Assembly: GCA_030490835.1 (NCBI GenBank) | Contig: CM059972.1 | Span: 49,145,452-49,209,451 of the forward strand | Source of the DNA: Annona cherimola | Lineage: Eukaryota; Streptophyta; Magnoliopsida; Magnoliales; Annonaceae | DNA length: 64,000 nt | Direction: 5' to 3' | Shown: piece after piece, positions 20,835 through 32,087 of the stretch | Position numbering within the stretch: the first letter of the stretch is position 1 | Layout of the letters: every line of letters begins with the position of its first letter | Made by a program: the position numbers and the translations under genes | Notes under the pieces: generated by a model | Told to the model about the DNA's origin: nothing | Databases searched by the model: none | Seen by the model: only the letters and a program-made list of their open reading frames with translations

Positions 20835-22430
20835 TGATCACTCGTATTTTTACGAGTTATCATGGCCGATTTCATACTTGATTTGTGCATTAGTTCGAGA
20901 GATTAGGCTTAGTTTGCATCCATTTAACTTAATTTTCACTCACTTTGCATTTTAGGAGCATTATTTAGTTTTTAAGCAATTTTAGCATTATTTAGGCATT
21001 TTTTAGTTCATTTACTTAGTTTTCCATCTTTTGCAGGAAGGACGGGACGTGTGAAGGTAGAGCAGACGAGTTGAACGCAAGCTGAGGCAACCAGAGGTAG
21101 ATGGATGGTGCCTAGGCGCCACCCTATATGCCTTGGCCATTTTTGGCACACACAGATGACAACATGGCTTCCAGAGAGTTGACGCCTAGGCGCCACCTAG
21201 GGGCCCTCAGGCGCCACTTCATCTACATGTAACCCAAGTTCAGACGATGTTGAAGCCACAAGTTAGGCAATAGTCCAGAAAGTTGGCGCCTAGGCGCCAG
21301 TGCATGAATTTTTAGGGTTTTGCAGAATATGTCTAAGTTGCTCAGGACACAGGGAGTTGGCGCCCAGGCGCCAATACGCATCCGTACACGAATATTCTAG
21401 TGTGTAGTTGTGCAAAAGAGAATCCATAAATAGTTCCTAGTGGTTCGCGCGCGGGAGAGAGGAAGGAGGAGAGAGAAGGGAGAGCCTAAGTACGAACTAA
21501 AGTGCAAGAGAAAGAGGAAATCAAGATTGAAGCCTGGATTGAAGAGAAGAATCAAGTCCCATTGGTGGAAACCGTCGGAAAACAGTTTTTCTTATTCTTT
21601 CCAAATTTCTTTCTCTTCCTTTATGGATACTTTTTATATGGATGTATTGGATGTTAAGATCATGTATTTGAACTAAACCTTCATTAGATGGATAGTTAGG
21701 ATGAATTGAATTCTAAACTATATTGTTTCTTGGTTCTTAGAATATTCAGGAATGAATAGTTGATTTTATGCATGATTGTCTATGATTTACCTTTGCATGT
21801 GTGGATTGAATGCCTTTTACAAGATTAGCTACCTTGTAAGATGATTTAATTGCTTGATTTATCCTTGGAGAGGAAGATCTTTGCCAGATCCATGTGCAAG
21901 GCATAGGTTTCGACCTTTGTGTAAGGAGAGTTGTTTAATGGATAGGAATATACCGTTAAACCCTGTGTAGTCATTATACAGGTTATGAACTTATGGATTT
22001 CACTTTATTTAATGGCATGGGAACATAGCAATTAAATAGGGTGTAATTAGCTTTATATAATGTTGGAAGACATATATAAAGATATATGAACTTGGGCTAG
22101 TAAATCCATATGCAATCCAATTAGAAAGAACCAAAGCAATATAGTTTAGATTCAAGGATTCCAAGCAATCCATCTGCCATCCCTAATCAGAAAACCCGTT
22201 TAAAGTATCTAGTAGTCTCTAACTTTCACTCTAATTTCTCATTGCAATTGTTAGTTTAGTTAAACCACAACCTCAGAATTTTTCTCCCGTCGAAAGCAAT
22301 TTGACTAATTAATAATTCTGGTTAACAATTCCTCATGGGAACGATACTCTACTTACTCTTTATTACTTGACACGACACGTATACTTGCATAAATAGTGAG
22401 CATTCTAATTGACATATGCGTAGCTCGTCA
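20835..22430 (+). repeat. E1 3' LTR
   Basis: 1,596 bp, TGATCACTCG...GCTCGTCA, followed by target duplication CCTAG (22431-22435). The 5'-terminal hairpin is present with one mismatch (A to C in the left arm). The TATA box is degraded to CCATAAATAG near 21424. It is highly similar to the E1 5' LTR over its length but has many point differences, so the insertion is not recent. Confidence 0.93.
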
Positions 22431-22435
22431 CCTAG

Positions 22436-23730
22436 GCGCCACCCTACGTGCTTTTGCCATTTTTTAGTACAAACTCAGCATACAAAATGTGGGTTTTAGA
22501 GAGCGCCACTTCATCTACATGCAACCCAAGTTCAAACGTTGTTGAAGCCACAAGTCAGGCATGCCTCCAGGGAGTTGGCACCTAGGCGCTAGCCAGGGGT
22601 GCCCAGGCGCCAAGCATGATCAATCACAAGGTGTCAAGGAGAAGCTCCAAGCAAGGAAAGTCCAGGGAGTGGCGCCTAGGCGCCAATACACATCCGTACG
22701 CGCAAATTTCATTACATAAGCTGCGCAAAGGGACTATATAAATAGTTTCTAGGGGTTCGCGCGCGAGAGGGGAGAAGAGAAAATCCCCAGAGATGAACTG
22801 GAGTGCAAGAGAAAGAGAAAATCAAGATCAAAGCCAGGATTGAAGAGATGAATCAACCCCGTTGGTGGAAACCGCCGGAAAACAGTTTTCTCTTATTCTT
22901 TCTAATTTTTTTTCTCTACTTTCGTGGATACTTTTCATATGGGTGTATTGGATATTAAGATCATGCCTTTGAACTAAACCTCCATTAGATGGATAGTTAG
23001 GATGATTTGAATTCTAAACTATATTGTTTCTTGGTTCTTATAATATTCGAGAATGAATATTTGATTTTATATATGGTTGTGTATGATTTACCTTTGCATG
23101 TGTGGATTTAATGCTTTTTACAAGATTAGCTACCTTGTAAGATGTTTAATTGCTTGATTTATCCTTGGAAGATGAAGATCTTTGCCAGATCCATGTGCAA
23201 GGCATAGGTTTCGACCTTTGTGTAAGGAGAGTTGTTTAATGGATAGGAATATACCATTAAACCCTGTGTAGTCATTCTACAGGTTATGAACTTATTAATT
23301 TCACTTTATTTAATGGCATGGGAACATAGCAATTAAATCGGGTGTAATTAGCTTTATATAATGTTGGAAGGCATATATAAAGATATATGAACTTAGGCTA
23401 GTAAATCCATATACAATCCAATTAAAAGAACCAAAGCAATAGAGTTTAGATTCAAGGATTCCGAGCTATCCATCTGCAATCCCTAATCAGTAAACTTGTT
23501 TCTAGTATCCATTAGTCTCGTAATCTTCACTTTGATTTCTTATTGCAATCGTTAGTTTAGTTGAATCATAAACCCAGAATTTTCCATTCATTGAAAGCAG
23601 TTTAACTAATTAATAATTCTGGTTAACAATTCCTCGTGAGAACATACTTTACTTACTCTTTATTACTTGACACGACATGTATACTTGCGTAAATAACGAG
23701 CATTTTAATTAACATATACGCAGCTCATCA
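22436..23730 (+). repeat. E2 5' LTR, remaining 1.3 kb
   Basis: Continues the E2 LTR from the GCGCC half of the palindrome that E1 split. The TATA box CTATATAAATA is at 22734-22744, downstream of more GGCGCCTAGGCGCC motifs. It ends GCTCATCA. Together with 10656-10917 the LTR totals about 1,557 bp, close to the 1,612-bp 3' copy. Confidence 0.92.
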
Positions 23731-23736
23731 AGTTTT

Positions 23737-23755
23737 TGGCGCCGTTACCGGAGAA
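23737..23755 (+). other. E2 primer-binding site (tRNA-Asp type)
   Basis: TGGCGCCGTTACCGGAGAA six bases after the LTR, near-complementary to the 3' end of plant tRNA-Asp. Same position and spacing as in E1. Confidence 0.88.
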
Positions 23756-23895
23756 TTGTTTAGCCAATTATTTTAGTTTTATTGCTTTCTTGTATAATTT
23801 TGTAGAGTAGTTTATTTTCATAATTTCTTTAAGTTTAGAATTTCTTTTTCTGCTAGTTCAATTTCATCGGTTTTTGCAGAGTTATCTCATATTGC

Positions 23896-25196
23896 ATGCG
23901 CCGAGGCAGAGCCGGAAAGGAGATTGTTATTCCTTTTGATCCGGAACTCGAACGAACCTACTTTAGAAGGCGTCGCAAGAGCCGGGAGGCTAGGAACCGA
24001 CATCATATAATGGAGCGCATCGAGAACCAAGATGAAAATGTTCATGCAAATCAACAGGAAAATCAAAGGATTGAGATCCCAAATCATCCACCTCAAGATG
24101 ATTTGGACCAACCCATTTGGGATCTGATTGCTCTTGGCCAGAATGCAGTTCAAACTAGCATTGCACTTCCTCCGATCGACACCAACAATTTTGAGAGCAA
24201 GCCGATGATTTTCCAGATGCTGTCAACACATGGAACGACTTGGCGCAGAAATTTCTGGAGAAATACTTTCCTCCTGCCAAGTTAGCCAAGCTGAGAATGG
24301 ATATAGTCTCGTTCAAGCAACATGGAGAGGAGACCCTATCAGAGGCATGGGATCACTTCAAAGATCTGCTCTGAAAATGCCCGCATCATGGAATTCAGCC
24401 ATTGGTCCAAATTCAGATTTTTTATAACGGTCTCTGGGATTCCACTTGTCACATGGTGGATTCTTCATCGAACGGTTCTCTACAACGGAAAAGCTATTAG
24501 GAAACATATGCCCTACTCAAAAACATGGCGGCCAATACTTATCAACTGCCATCTGACAAGAGCCGAGGTGGGGGTCTACTCCAACTGGACATAGTTTCAT
24601 CAATAAAGGCCCACATCGACACTTTATCTAGGCAAATCCAGAACCTATCTAGGCCAACCGACGTCAGTGCGCTAGGGGTGTCTACACCATAACAGTCAAC
24701 AGCAGTAGACATTTGCACGTGGTGTGGCGAATTCGGACATCCTAGTGATGAATGTGCCTCTAACCCGAAATCCATTAATTACGTGGGAGATTTCCAGAGA
24801 AACCCAGCAAATTAGTATGGAAACAACTACAACCCAGGTTGGAGAAATCATCCCAATTTCTAATGGAATAACCAGACGAGGCCAAATCAGCCGCTGGGAT
24901 TCTCACAGCAACCACCGCAGCAACAACCTGCAAGACCAATGTAGTTCAATCCACCGCGAGAAGAGAAGAAATCGGATCTGAAAAATCTTTTTATGCAATT
25001 CATGCAATCCCAGGTCACGACGAACAGGAATCTGGAAGCTCGGATAGGCCAACTGGCCTCAGCCCTGAACAACCGACCCCAAGGTTCATTGCCAAATGAC
25101 ACCGATCAAAACCCGAAAGGAAAAGACAAAGAACAGGTCCAAGCAGTCACATTGCATAGTGGATAGCAATTACTCGATGCAATTCCACCAGAATCG
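23896..25196 (+). pseudogene. E2 gag (internally deleted)
   Basis: Same ATG and N-terminus as E1 (MRRGRAGKEIVIPFDP). After KPMIFQML, near 24222, it jumps directly to the STHGTTW codons that correspond to VNTWNELD in E1, losing about 190 bp of capsid sequence and the frame. The rest follows in other frames: the capsid end near 24345, the CCHC knuckle CTWCGEFGHPSDEC near 24715-24755, the NPGWRNHPNF linker, and IGQLASALNN near 25050. The deletion means this copy could not make normal Gag even without its stops. Any activity after the deletion would have needed Gag from elsewhere. Confidence 0.88.
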
Positions 25197-26177
25197 GTGA
25201 CGGAACCCACTAATCCTCTGATTCAGCAGTCGCGGGAGCCAAAAGAACCAGTTACTACCCAGAAGCAACCGAACGCTGAAATCACCACGAATCCAAGGCC
25301 ACCTCCTCCATTTCCTCAGCAATTTGAAAAGACTAAAAAGGAGGGCCAATTCAAGAAGTTCTTAGAAGTATTAAAGCAGCTACACATCAATATACCTCTC
25401 GTTGAAGCCTTGGAACAGATGCCTAGCTACGCCAAATTTATGAAAGACATGCTATCAAAGAAAAGGTGATTGACAGAAATCGAGACGGTGGCGCTAACAG
25501 AGGAAACCAGTACGAGGGTGCAAAGGAAGTTGCCTCCAAAACTCAAGGACCTAGGGAGTTTCACCATTCCGTGCACGATTGGAGATCAGTACTTCGGGAG
25601 AGCACTATTCGACTTGGGAGCTAGTATTAATCTCATGCTCAAGTCCATTTTCAGAAAATTGGGCTTAGGGGAAACCCGACCTACGACAGTAATGCTGCAA
25701 CTGGCGGATCGATCCATCACATATCCGGAAGGTATTATTGAAGATGTTCTTGTCAAGGTGGACAAGTTCATTTTTGCTGCAGATTTTATTATCCTGGATT
25801 ATGAAGAAGATCGAGATGTGCCAATCATTCTGGGTCGACCTTTCCTCCCAATGGGAAAAGCCATCATCGATGTACAGGCTGGAGAGCTGACCATACGAGT
25901 TCAGAGCGAATACGTTACTTTTAGCGTGTTCAAGGCGATGCAGTTACCGAATGACCCAGAAGAATGTCTAATGATCGACATGGTGGACTCGGCAGTTCAA
26001 GCTTAATTCCAAATTTCAGCTTTCAAGGACATCCTAGAAGCATTGCTAGTTAGGGAAGGCAATGAATTTGATGAAGATTTAGCATAAATGATACACTATC
26101 TGCAACAACTACCGACATTCCCACGATATCCGTAGAAATTTGAATCACTGGAACTCAAACCAGAGTCTTTTAAATAG
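25197..26177 (+). pseudogene. E2 protease region and linker to RT
   Basis: Pro-rich linker, then EALEQMPSYAKFMKDMLSKK, a TGA at 25467-25469 where E1 has CGA, and an open 178-codon stretch to 26006. The active site reads ALFDLGASINLMLKSIF, with Cys to Phe before the Asp compared with E1, followed by DVPIILGRPFLPMGKAIIDV. The linker to RT (26007-26177) has stops near 26004, 26086, 26133 and 26175. The retropepsin would mature the polyprotein. Confidence 0.9.
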
Positions 26178-27060
26178 TTGAAGCCGTCAATTGAAGAGCT
26201 ACCTATTCTAGAGCTGAAACCTTTGCCAAAACACCTCAGATATGTCGTCCTAGGAGCAGAATCCTCACTCCCGGTGATTATTTCTTTTGCACTTGATACC
26301 GTGCAAGAAGAAAAACTGCTCAGAGTGCTCAGAGATCACAGAAAAGCCATAGGATGCACCATAGCAGATATCAGAGGTATTAGCTCATCCTTTTGCATGC
26401 ACAAGATTCAAGTAGAAGAGAATTCCATACCACCTATCGAAGCGCAGAGAAGACTGAACCCAATCATAAAAGAAGTGGTAAAAAAAGAGATTATCAAATG
26501 GCTAGATGCAGGCGTGATATACCCTATCTCCGACAGTTCTTGGGTCAGCCCGGTGCAGTGCATCTCGAAGAAAGGTGGTATGACAGTCGTCTCCAATGAA
26601 AACAACGAGTTAATCCCGATCAGAACAGTTACTAGTTGGCGAGTTTGCATGGACTACCGCAAGCTGAATAAAGCTACCCGAAAGGATCATTTTCCACTTC
26701 CATTCATTGATCAAATGCTGGACAGGTTAGCGGGACGTGAATTCTATTACTCTCTGGATGGCTATTCAGGTTATCATTAGATTATGATAGCACCGGAGGA
26801 CCAAAAAAATACCACTTTCACATGTCCGTATGGCACGTTCGCGTTCAGGCGAATGCCGTTTGGCCTATGCAATGCTCCAGGCACATTTCAGTGATGTATG
26901 ATGGCCACTTTCACTGACATGGTGGAAGATTTTCTGGAGGTATTCATGGATGATTTCTCGGTATTCGGGAATTCATACGATGAGTGCTTAACCAACTTAT
27001 CGAAGATGCTCCTGTGGTGTGAGGATACGAACCTGGTTCTTAACTAGGAAAAGTGTCATT
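26178..27060 (+). pseudogene. E2 Ty3/gypsy reverse transcriptase
   Basis: Gypsy RT with its motifs in order: IQVEENSIPPIEAQRRLNP, WVSPVQCISKKGGMTVV, WRVCMDYRKLNKATRKDHFP (about 26637-26695), LPFIDQMLDRLAG, YYSLDGYSGYH with the first catalytic Asp, FRRMPFGLCNAPGTFQ, and VFMDDFSVFG (about 26940-26970), where FMDD is the catalytic pair of this lineage. The stretch TVVSNENNELIPIRTVTSWR before the DYR box is typical of Athila/Tat-type elements. Premature stops are at 26778 (TAG), 26892 (TGA) and 27045 (TAG). RT would synthesise cDNA in the particle. Confidence 0.94.
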
Positions 27061-27776
27061 TTATGGTGCAGGAGGGCATCGTACTTGGTCATAGGATCTC
27101 TAAACAGGGAATCAAAGTGGACAAAGCTAAAATCGAGATGATCGAGAAATTGCCTCCATTAACCTCAGTTAAAGGCGTTCGTAGTTTTCTGGGACATGCA
27201 AGACTCTATAGACAATTCATAAAAGACTTCTCAAAGATAGCCAAGCCGTTATGTTCACTGCTCGAGAAAGATACGCCATTCGAATTCCCCAGCAAATGTA
27301 TGGAAACATTCCAAGAGCTGAAAAAGAAACTGATGTCTATGCTAATTATTATTTCTCCAGAATGGAATCTCCCATTCGAATTAATGTGCGATGCAAGTGA
27401 ATATGCAGTGGGAGCAGTACTGGAACAGCGAAAGAACAAGGTTTTCCACTCCATTTACTACGCTAGCAAAACCTTGAACGAGGCACAAATGAATTATACT
27501 ACAACCAAAAAGGAACTGCTAGCAGTGGTATTTGCATTTGACAAATTCAGAGCCTATCTGGTGGGCACTAAGGTGATCGTTTACACAGACCATTCAGCCA
27601 TCAAATATCTGATCGAGAAAAAGGATGCAAAACCACGCTTGATTTGATGGGTCATACTACTACATGAATTCAACCTCGAAATCAAAGACCGGAAGGGAGC
27701 TAAAAATCAGGTCACTAACCATCTATCCTGCCTTGAAGGACCCCAATTAGCTCATGATACGGAGCAAATTCGGGAA
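27061..27776 (+). pseudogene. E2 RNase H region
   Basis: After RT, the connection segment reads [20 protein letters not shown] and [19 protein letters not shown]. The RNase H domain then shows [20 protein letters not shown], with its first acidic residue, [40 protein letters not shown] with the Glu, and [14 protein letters not shown] with the second Asp. A TGA at 27645 interrupts PRLI-RW, and EIKDRKGAKNQVTNHLSCL follows, normally written VRDRKGSENxVADHLSRL. The domain is near full length and its catalytic residues are present. Confidence 0.93.
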
Positions 27777-29107
27777 GTGTTCCCGGATGAGCAGCTATTT
27801 TTTTATCTCACCAGGCAGTCCACCATGGTATGCAGATTTCGTAATTACATTGTCAGCAGAATGTTGCCTCTGGGGTTGAATTCACACCAAAAGAAGAAGT
27901 TTCTCCACGACATTAAATTCTATTTCTGGGATGATCCATATCTGTTTAAGCAATGCCCAGATCAGTTATATCAGAGATGTATTCCAGAGTGTGAACAGGA
28001 AGCATTATTGCAAAACTGTCATTCATCTCCGTACGGAGGCCACTTCCAAGGAGACAAAACTGCAGCAAAAATACTTCAATCGGAATTTTACTGGTCATCT
28101 TTATTTAAAGACGCCCATTTTTATGTCAAAAGATGTGATCAATGCCAACAGACAGGTAACATTTCCAAAAGACACGAGATGCCTCTCACTAATATCATTG
28201 AAGTAGAAATATTCGATGTCGGGATATCGACTTTATGGGCCCATTTATTCCATCCTTTGCAAACCAATACATTTTGGTTGCTGTTGATTATGTTTCCAAA
28301 AGGGTAGAAGCGATTCTGACTCAAGTAGATGATGCTAAAATAGTTCTCAAATTCATCAAGAAGAACATCTTTACTCGTTTTGGCACGCCGCGGGTGATCA
28401 TTAGCGATGGAGGATCCCATTTCTATAACCGGTAGTTCATGGCAATTCTACACAAATACGGTGTGCGCCACAGGGTAAAAACAACTTATCATCCGCAAGT
28501 TAACGGACAGGTCGAGTTGGCCAACAGGGAAGTGAAGCGAATTCTAGAGAAAACAATTGGGTCCTCTCGCAAAGACTGGTCCATCAAACTGGACGACGCA
28601 TTATGGGCGTATCGAACTGCCTATAAAACTCAGTTTGGAATGTCTCCATACCAACTGGTTTATGGAAAAGCCTGCCATCTGCCGCTGGAGCTGGAGCACA
28701 GTGCGTATTGGGCAATTAAAAAACTAAACCTGGACATGCAACAAGCAAGGGAACGTCGCTTACTGCAACTCAATGAGTTGGACAAGTTTCGGATGCAAGC
28801 CTATGAAAATTTCAAGATCTATAAAGTAAAGGTGAAGAAATGGCATGATAAAAAGATTCTAACACGAAATTTTGAGCCAAGTCAGAGAGTTTTGCTCTTC
28901 AATTCAAGATTGAAGCTATTTCCAGGGAAATTCAAATCTAAATGGTCAGGTACGTTCATGGTGATAAAAGCAACTGAGCATGGAGCGGTGGAAATATTCA
29001 ACGAAGCATCCGGCAATAGTTTTGTCGTGAATGGGCAACATCTTAAGCATTATATGGGGGATGATTTTCAGCGTTGCAAGGAAGTGGTGGAACTGAAAGA
29101 GAATTGA
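27777..29107 (+). pseudogene. E2 integrase
   Basis: Integrase of about 440 codons. The N-terminal zinc domain has HSSPYGGHFQGDKTAAKIL and VKRCDQCQQTGNI (HHCC, about 28020-28160). A small indel near 28219 shifts frame just before the first catalytic Asp (DFMGPF, frame from 28235). The second Asp is in VIISDGGSHFYNR, a TAG lies at 28433, and the Glu is in [20 protein letters not shown]. The C-terminal region reads [40 protein letters not shown] and [16 protein letters not shown], the C-terminal form of the Tat/Athila group, without a chromodomain. The final TGA is at 29105-29107. Only one indel and one stop separate it from an open frame. Confidence 0.94.
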
Positions 29108-30457
29108 ACAGTGAGAACGTCGAGCGGAGGACGATAAACTCAGCACTGGATGGGAGGCAACCCATCAATCATTTTTTGTTTGATTTTTGGTTGTTGTTTT
29201 TTCTTTTGTAGAAAAAAATTGGAGCTTAGTACTGACGCTACCAGAGGTCCGAGCCTGCTTCGGGCAGCCGTCTCAGCCCCAGTCCGACGACTAGGCCGAC
29301 GATGACGACGAGGACGCGATAGAGTTCGATTCATGAGGGAGTTCCAGTCCTTTATTTTTATTTTTCTTTTCTTTTATTTTTGCTTTTCATTGTATTTTCA
29401 TTTTTAGTTCATTTTAGGATCATGCATTGAGGACAATGCATCTCTCAAGTTTGGGGGGTGTATAATTCTCAACCATAGGTTAGTTTTTCATTTTAATTTT
29501 TCATGCTTTATTTTATGTTGCATGTATGTCAATTCTAGCTAATGAAAGTTGTCTTTGTTTCAATCCATCTTATTGTGAAAATGTGCAAGGTTGTGATTAA
29601 TGTTGACTTGAAATTGAATTCATGAAAGAATGGGCTATTTAGATTAAAAACCAAGTATAAAAACAGGTCGAAATTAACATGTGAAAGAATTAAAAAGGAA
29701 TTTCATAATACAGTGTTCTAATTCAATCACAGGCATATCATTCAGACCGAGATGATGAAAACTGAATTAAATAAAGGCTGACAAGTACTTTAATGGGTTC
29801 AAAAATGGTATTTTTTCACAGGAATTACTCAAACATGTTCAGTACCCCTAAAAAGGCATCAAAAAAATAAAAAAGGGTGGTTGACCTAAGCTGAGTAACC
29901 AGGACTTGGCATCAACAAATGGCAAGGTTCGGGTAAAAAGCAATGGAAAATCATAGTAATAACACTTTAAATTGAAAATTCTCCTTAGATACCCTGAAAT
30001 ATGGTGAGGGGAGCCAAAAAAAATAGATCTCCAGATATCTTGAAATATGGTGAGGAGAATTTTGCAATAAGTTTGGGGGGAAAAGAATGTGTAGTTGTTA
30101 GAAATTGAATCCAGTGACTTGATACCATTTGCTGTGACCAGTGTATTCAGTTTAATCCTTAGTTTGCTTGTGTTCATTAATTTTCTAACCAGTTTTCTGA
30201 TCGAATGGAAGATTAACGTGTTGAATTATGACTTTGCATTATGAAATCTAAACATCCACATGTAACTTGGTTTGAAAATGAAAATGCATGCCTTGTTTGT
30301 GTAATGAAGGATTTTTCAAATTAGATTAATCTAGACCTTGTAAAATGGATAAGTGGATTGATCAAAGCATAACAGGAAGCAAACGGAGTTGATAGAGTCT
30401 GCATTCATTCATTCTGTCATACTGTTTGCATGTTTTGCTCGAGGACTAGCAACATTT
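29108..30457 (+). other. E2 3' spacer with residue of the downstream ORF
   Basis: Post-coding box GGATGGGAGGCAACCCATC (about 29149-29167), then a jump to about 100 bp matching the last codons of the E1 downstream ORF (29240-29335). The roughly 2 kb that encodes this ORF in E1 is missing. The remainder matches E1 19736-20821 and contains the paired CCTGAAATATGGTGAGG and CTTGAAATATGGTGAGG repeats (about 29992 and 30040). No gene seen. Confidence 0.75.
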
Positions 30458-30470
30458 AAGTTTGGGGGTG
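30458..30470 (+). other. E2 polypurine tract
   Basis: AAGTTTGGGGGTG directly abuts the E2 3' LTR, as in E1. Confidence 0.75.
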
Positions 30471-32082
30471 TGATAACTTGTATTTTTACGAGTTATCATG
30501 GCCCATTTCAGACTTGATTTGTGCGTTAGTTCGAGAGATTAGACTTAGTTTTCATTCATTTAGCTTAATTTTCATCCGCTTTGCATTTTAGGAGCATTAT
30601 TTAGTTTTTAGGCATTTTTAGCATTATTTAGGCATTTTTAGTTCATTTAGTTAGTTTTTCCATCTTTGCAGGAAGGACGGGACATATGAAGGCAAAGCGA
30701 GCGAGTCGAATGCAGATTGAGGCAAGTCAGAGGCAGGTGGATGGCGCCTAGGTGCCAGCCTACATGCCTTTGCCATTTTTCAGCACAAACTCAACATAAA
30801 AAATGTGGGTTTCAGAGAGTTGGCGCCTATGCACCACTCAGGGGCGCTCAGGAGCCACTTCATCTACATGCAGCCCAAGTTCAAATGTTGTTGAAGCCAC
30901 AAGTCAGGCATGCCTCCAGGGAGTTGGCGCCCAGGCGCCAGACAGGGGTGCCCAGGCGCCAGGTATGATCAATCACAAGGTGTTAAGGAGAAGCTCCAAG
31001 TAAGGAAAGTCCAGGGAGTTGGTGACTAGGCGCCAATACGCATCTGTACGTGCAAATTTCAGTGCGTAAGCTGTGCAAAGGGACTATATAAATAGTTCCT
31101 AGGGGTTCGCGCGTGAGAGGGGACAAGAGAAAAATCTCAGAGACGAACTGGAGTGCAAGAGAAAGAGGAAATCAAGATAAAAGCCCGTATTGAAGAGAGG
31201 AATCAACCCCGTTGGTGGAAACCGCCAGAAAACAGTTTTCTCTTATTCTTTCCAAAAAAAATTTCTTTACTTTCATGGATACTTTTCATATGGATGTATT
31301 GGATGTTAAGATCATGTCTTTGAACTAAATTTCCATTAGATGGATAGTTAGGATGATTTGAATTCTAAACTATATTGTTTCTAGGTTCTTATAATATTTG
31401 GGAATGAATATTTGATTTTATATATGGTTGTGTATGATTTACCTTTGCATGTGTGGATTTAATGCTTTTTACAAGATTAGCTACCTTGAAGATGATTTAA
31501 TTGCTTGATTTATCCTTGGAAGAGGAAGATCTCTGCCGGATCCATATGCAAAGCATAAGTTTCTACCTTTGTGTAAGGGAAGTTGTTTAATGGATAGGAA
31601 TATACCGTTAAACCCTGTGTAGTCATTCTACAGGTTATGAACTTATCAATTTCACTTTATTTAATGGCATGGCAACATAGCAATTAAATCGAGTGTAATT
31701 AGCTTTATATAATGTTGGAAGACATATATAAAGATATATGAACTTGGGCTAGTAAATCCATATACAATCCAATTAAAAGAACCAAAGCAATATAGTTTAG
31801 ATTCAAGGATTCCGAGCTATCCACCTGCCATCTCTAATCAGTAAACTCGTTTCTAGTATCCGGTAGTCTCGTAATCTTCACTCTGATTTCTCATTGCAAT
31901 CATTAGTTTAGTTGAATCATAAACCCATAATTTTCCATTCATTGAAAGTAGTTTAACTAATTAATAATTCTGGTTAACAATTCCTCGTGAGAACGATATT
32001 TTACTCACTCTTTATTACTTGACACGGCACGTATACTTGCGTCAATAGTGAGCATTTTAATTAACATATACGCAGCTCGTCA
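30471..32082 (+). repeat. E2 3' LTR
   Basis: 1,612 bp, TGATAACTTG...GCTCGTCA, followed by CTTCT at 32083-32087, the partner of CTTCA before E2. The TATA box CTATATAAATA is at 31084-31094. The terminal hairpin is present with one mismatch (C to T in the left arm). Confidence 0.93.
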
Positions 32083-32087
32083 CTTCT

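Larger units (their letters stand above)
10918..22430 (+). mobile_element. E1: non-autonomous relative of E2 nested in the E2 5' LTR
   Basis: An 11,513-bp insertion (9.2 kb without T2) flanked by exact CCTAG duplications. Order is LTR, tRNA-Asp PBS, gag, protease, unknown tail, post-coding box, downstream ORF, PPT, LTR. RT, RNase H and integrase are absent, so transposition needed enzymes from a relative such as an intact E2-type element. Confidence 0.93.
10656..32082 (+). mobile_element. E2: Tat/Athila-type Ty3/gypsy element, split by E1
   Basis: Complete LTR-to-LTR insertion into the G gag-protease gene, with a 5-bp duplication (CTTCA/CTTCT). Without E1 and one CCTAG copy it is about 9.9 kb: LTR 1.56 kb, internal 6.74 kb, LTR 1.61 kb. 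Order is PBS, gag, protease, RT, RNase H, integrase, spacer, PPT. It lacks most of the downstream ORF and a piece of gag. Confidence 0.93.

Noticed and set aside
12697..29107. E2 or E1 as potentially active elements
   Set aside because: Multiple stops, an integrase frameshift and a gag deletion in E2, and no polymerase in E1.
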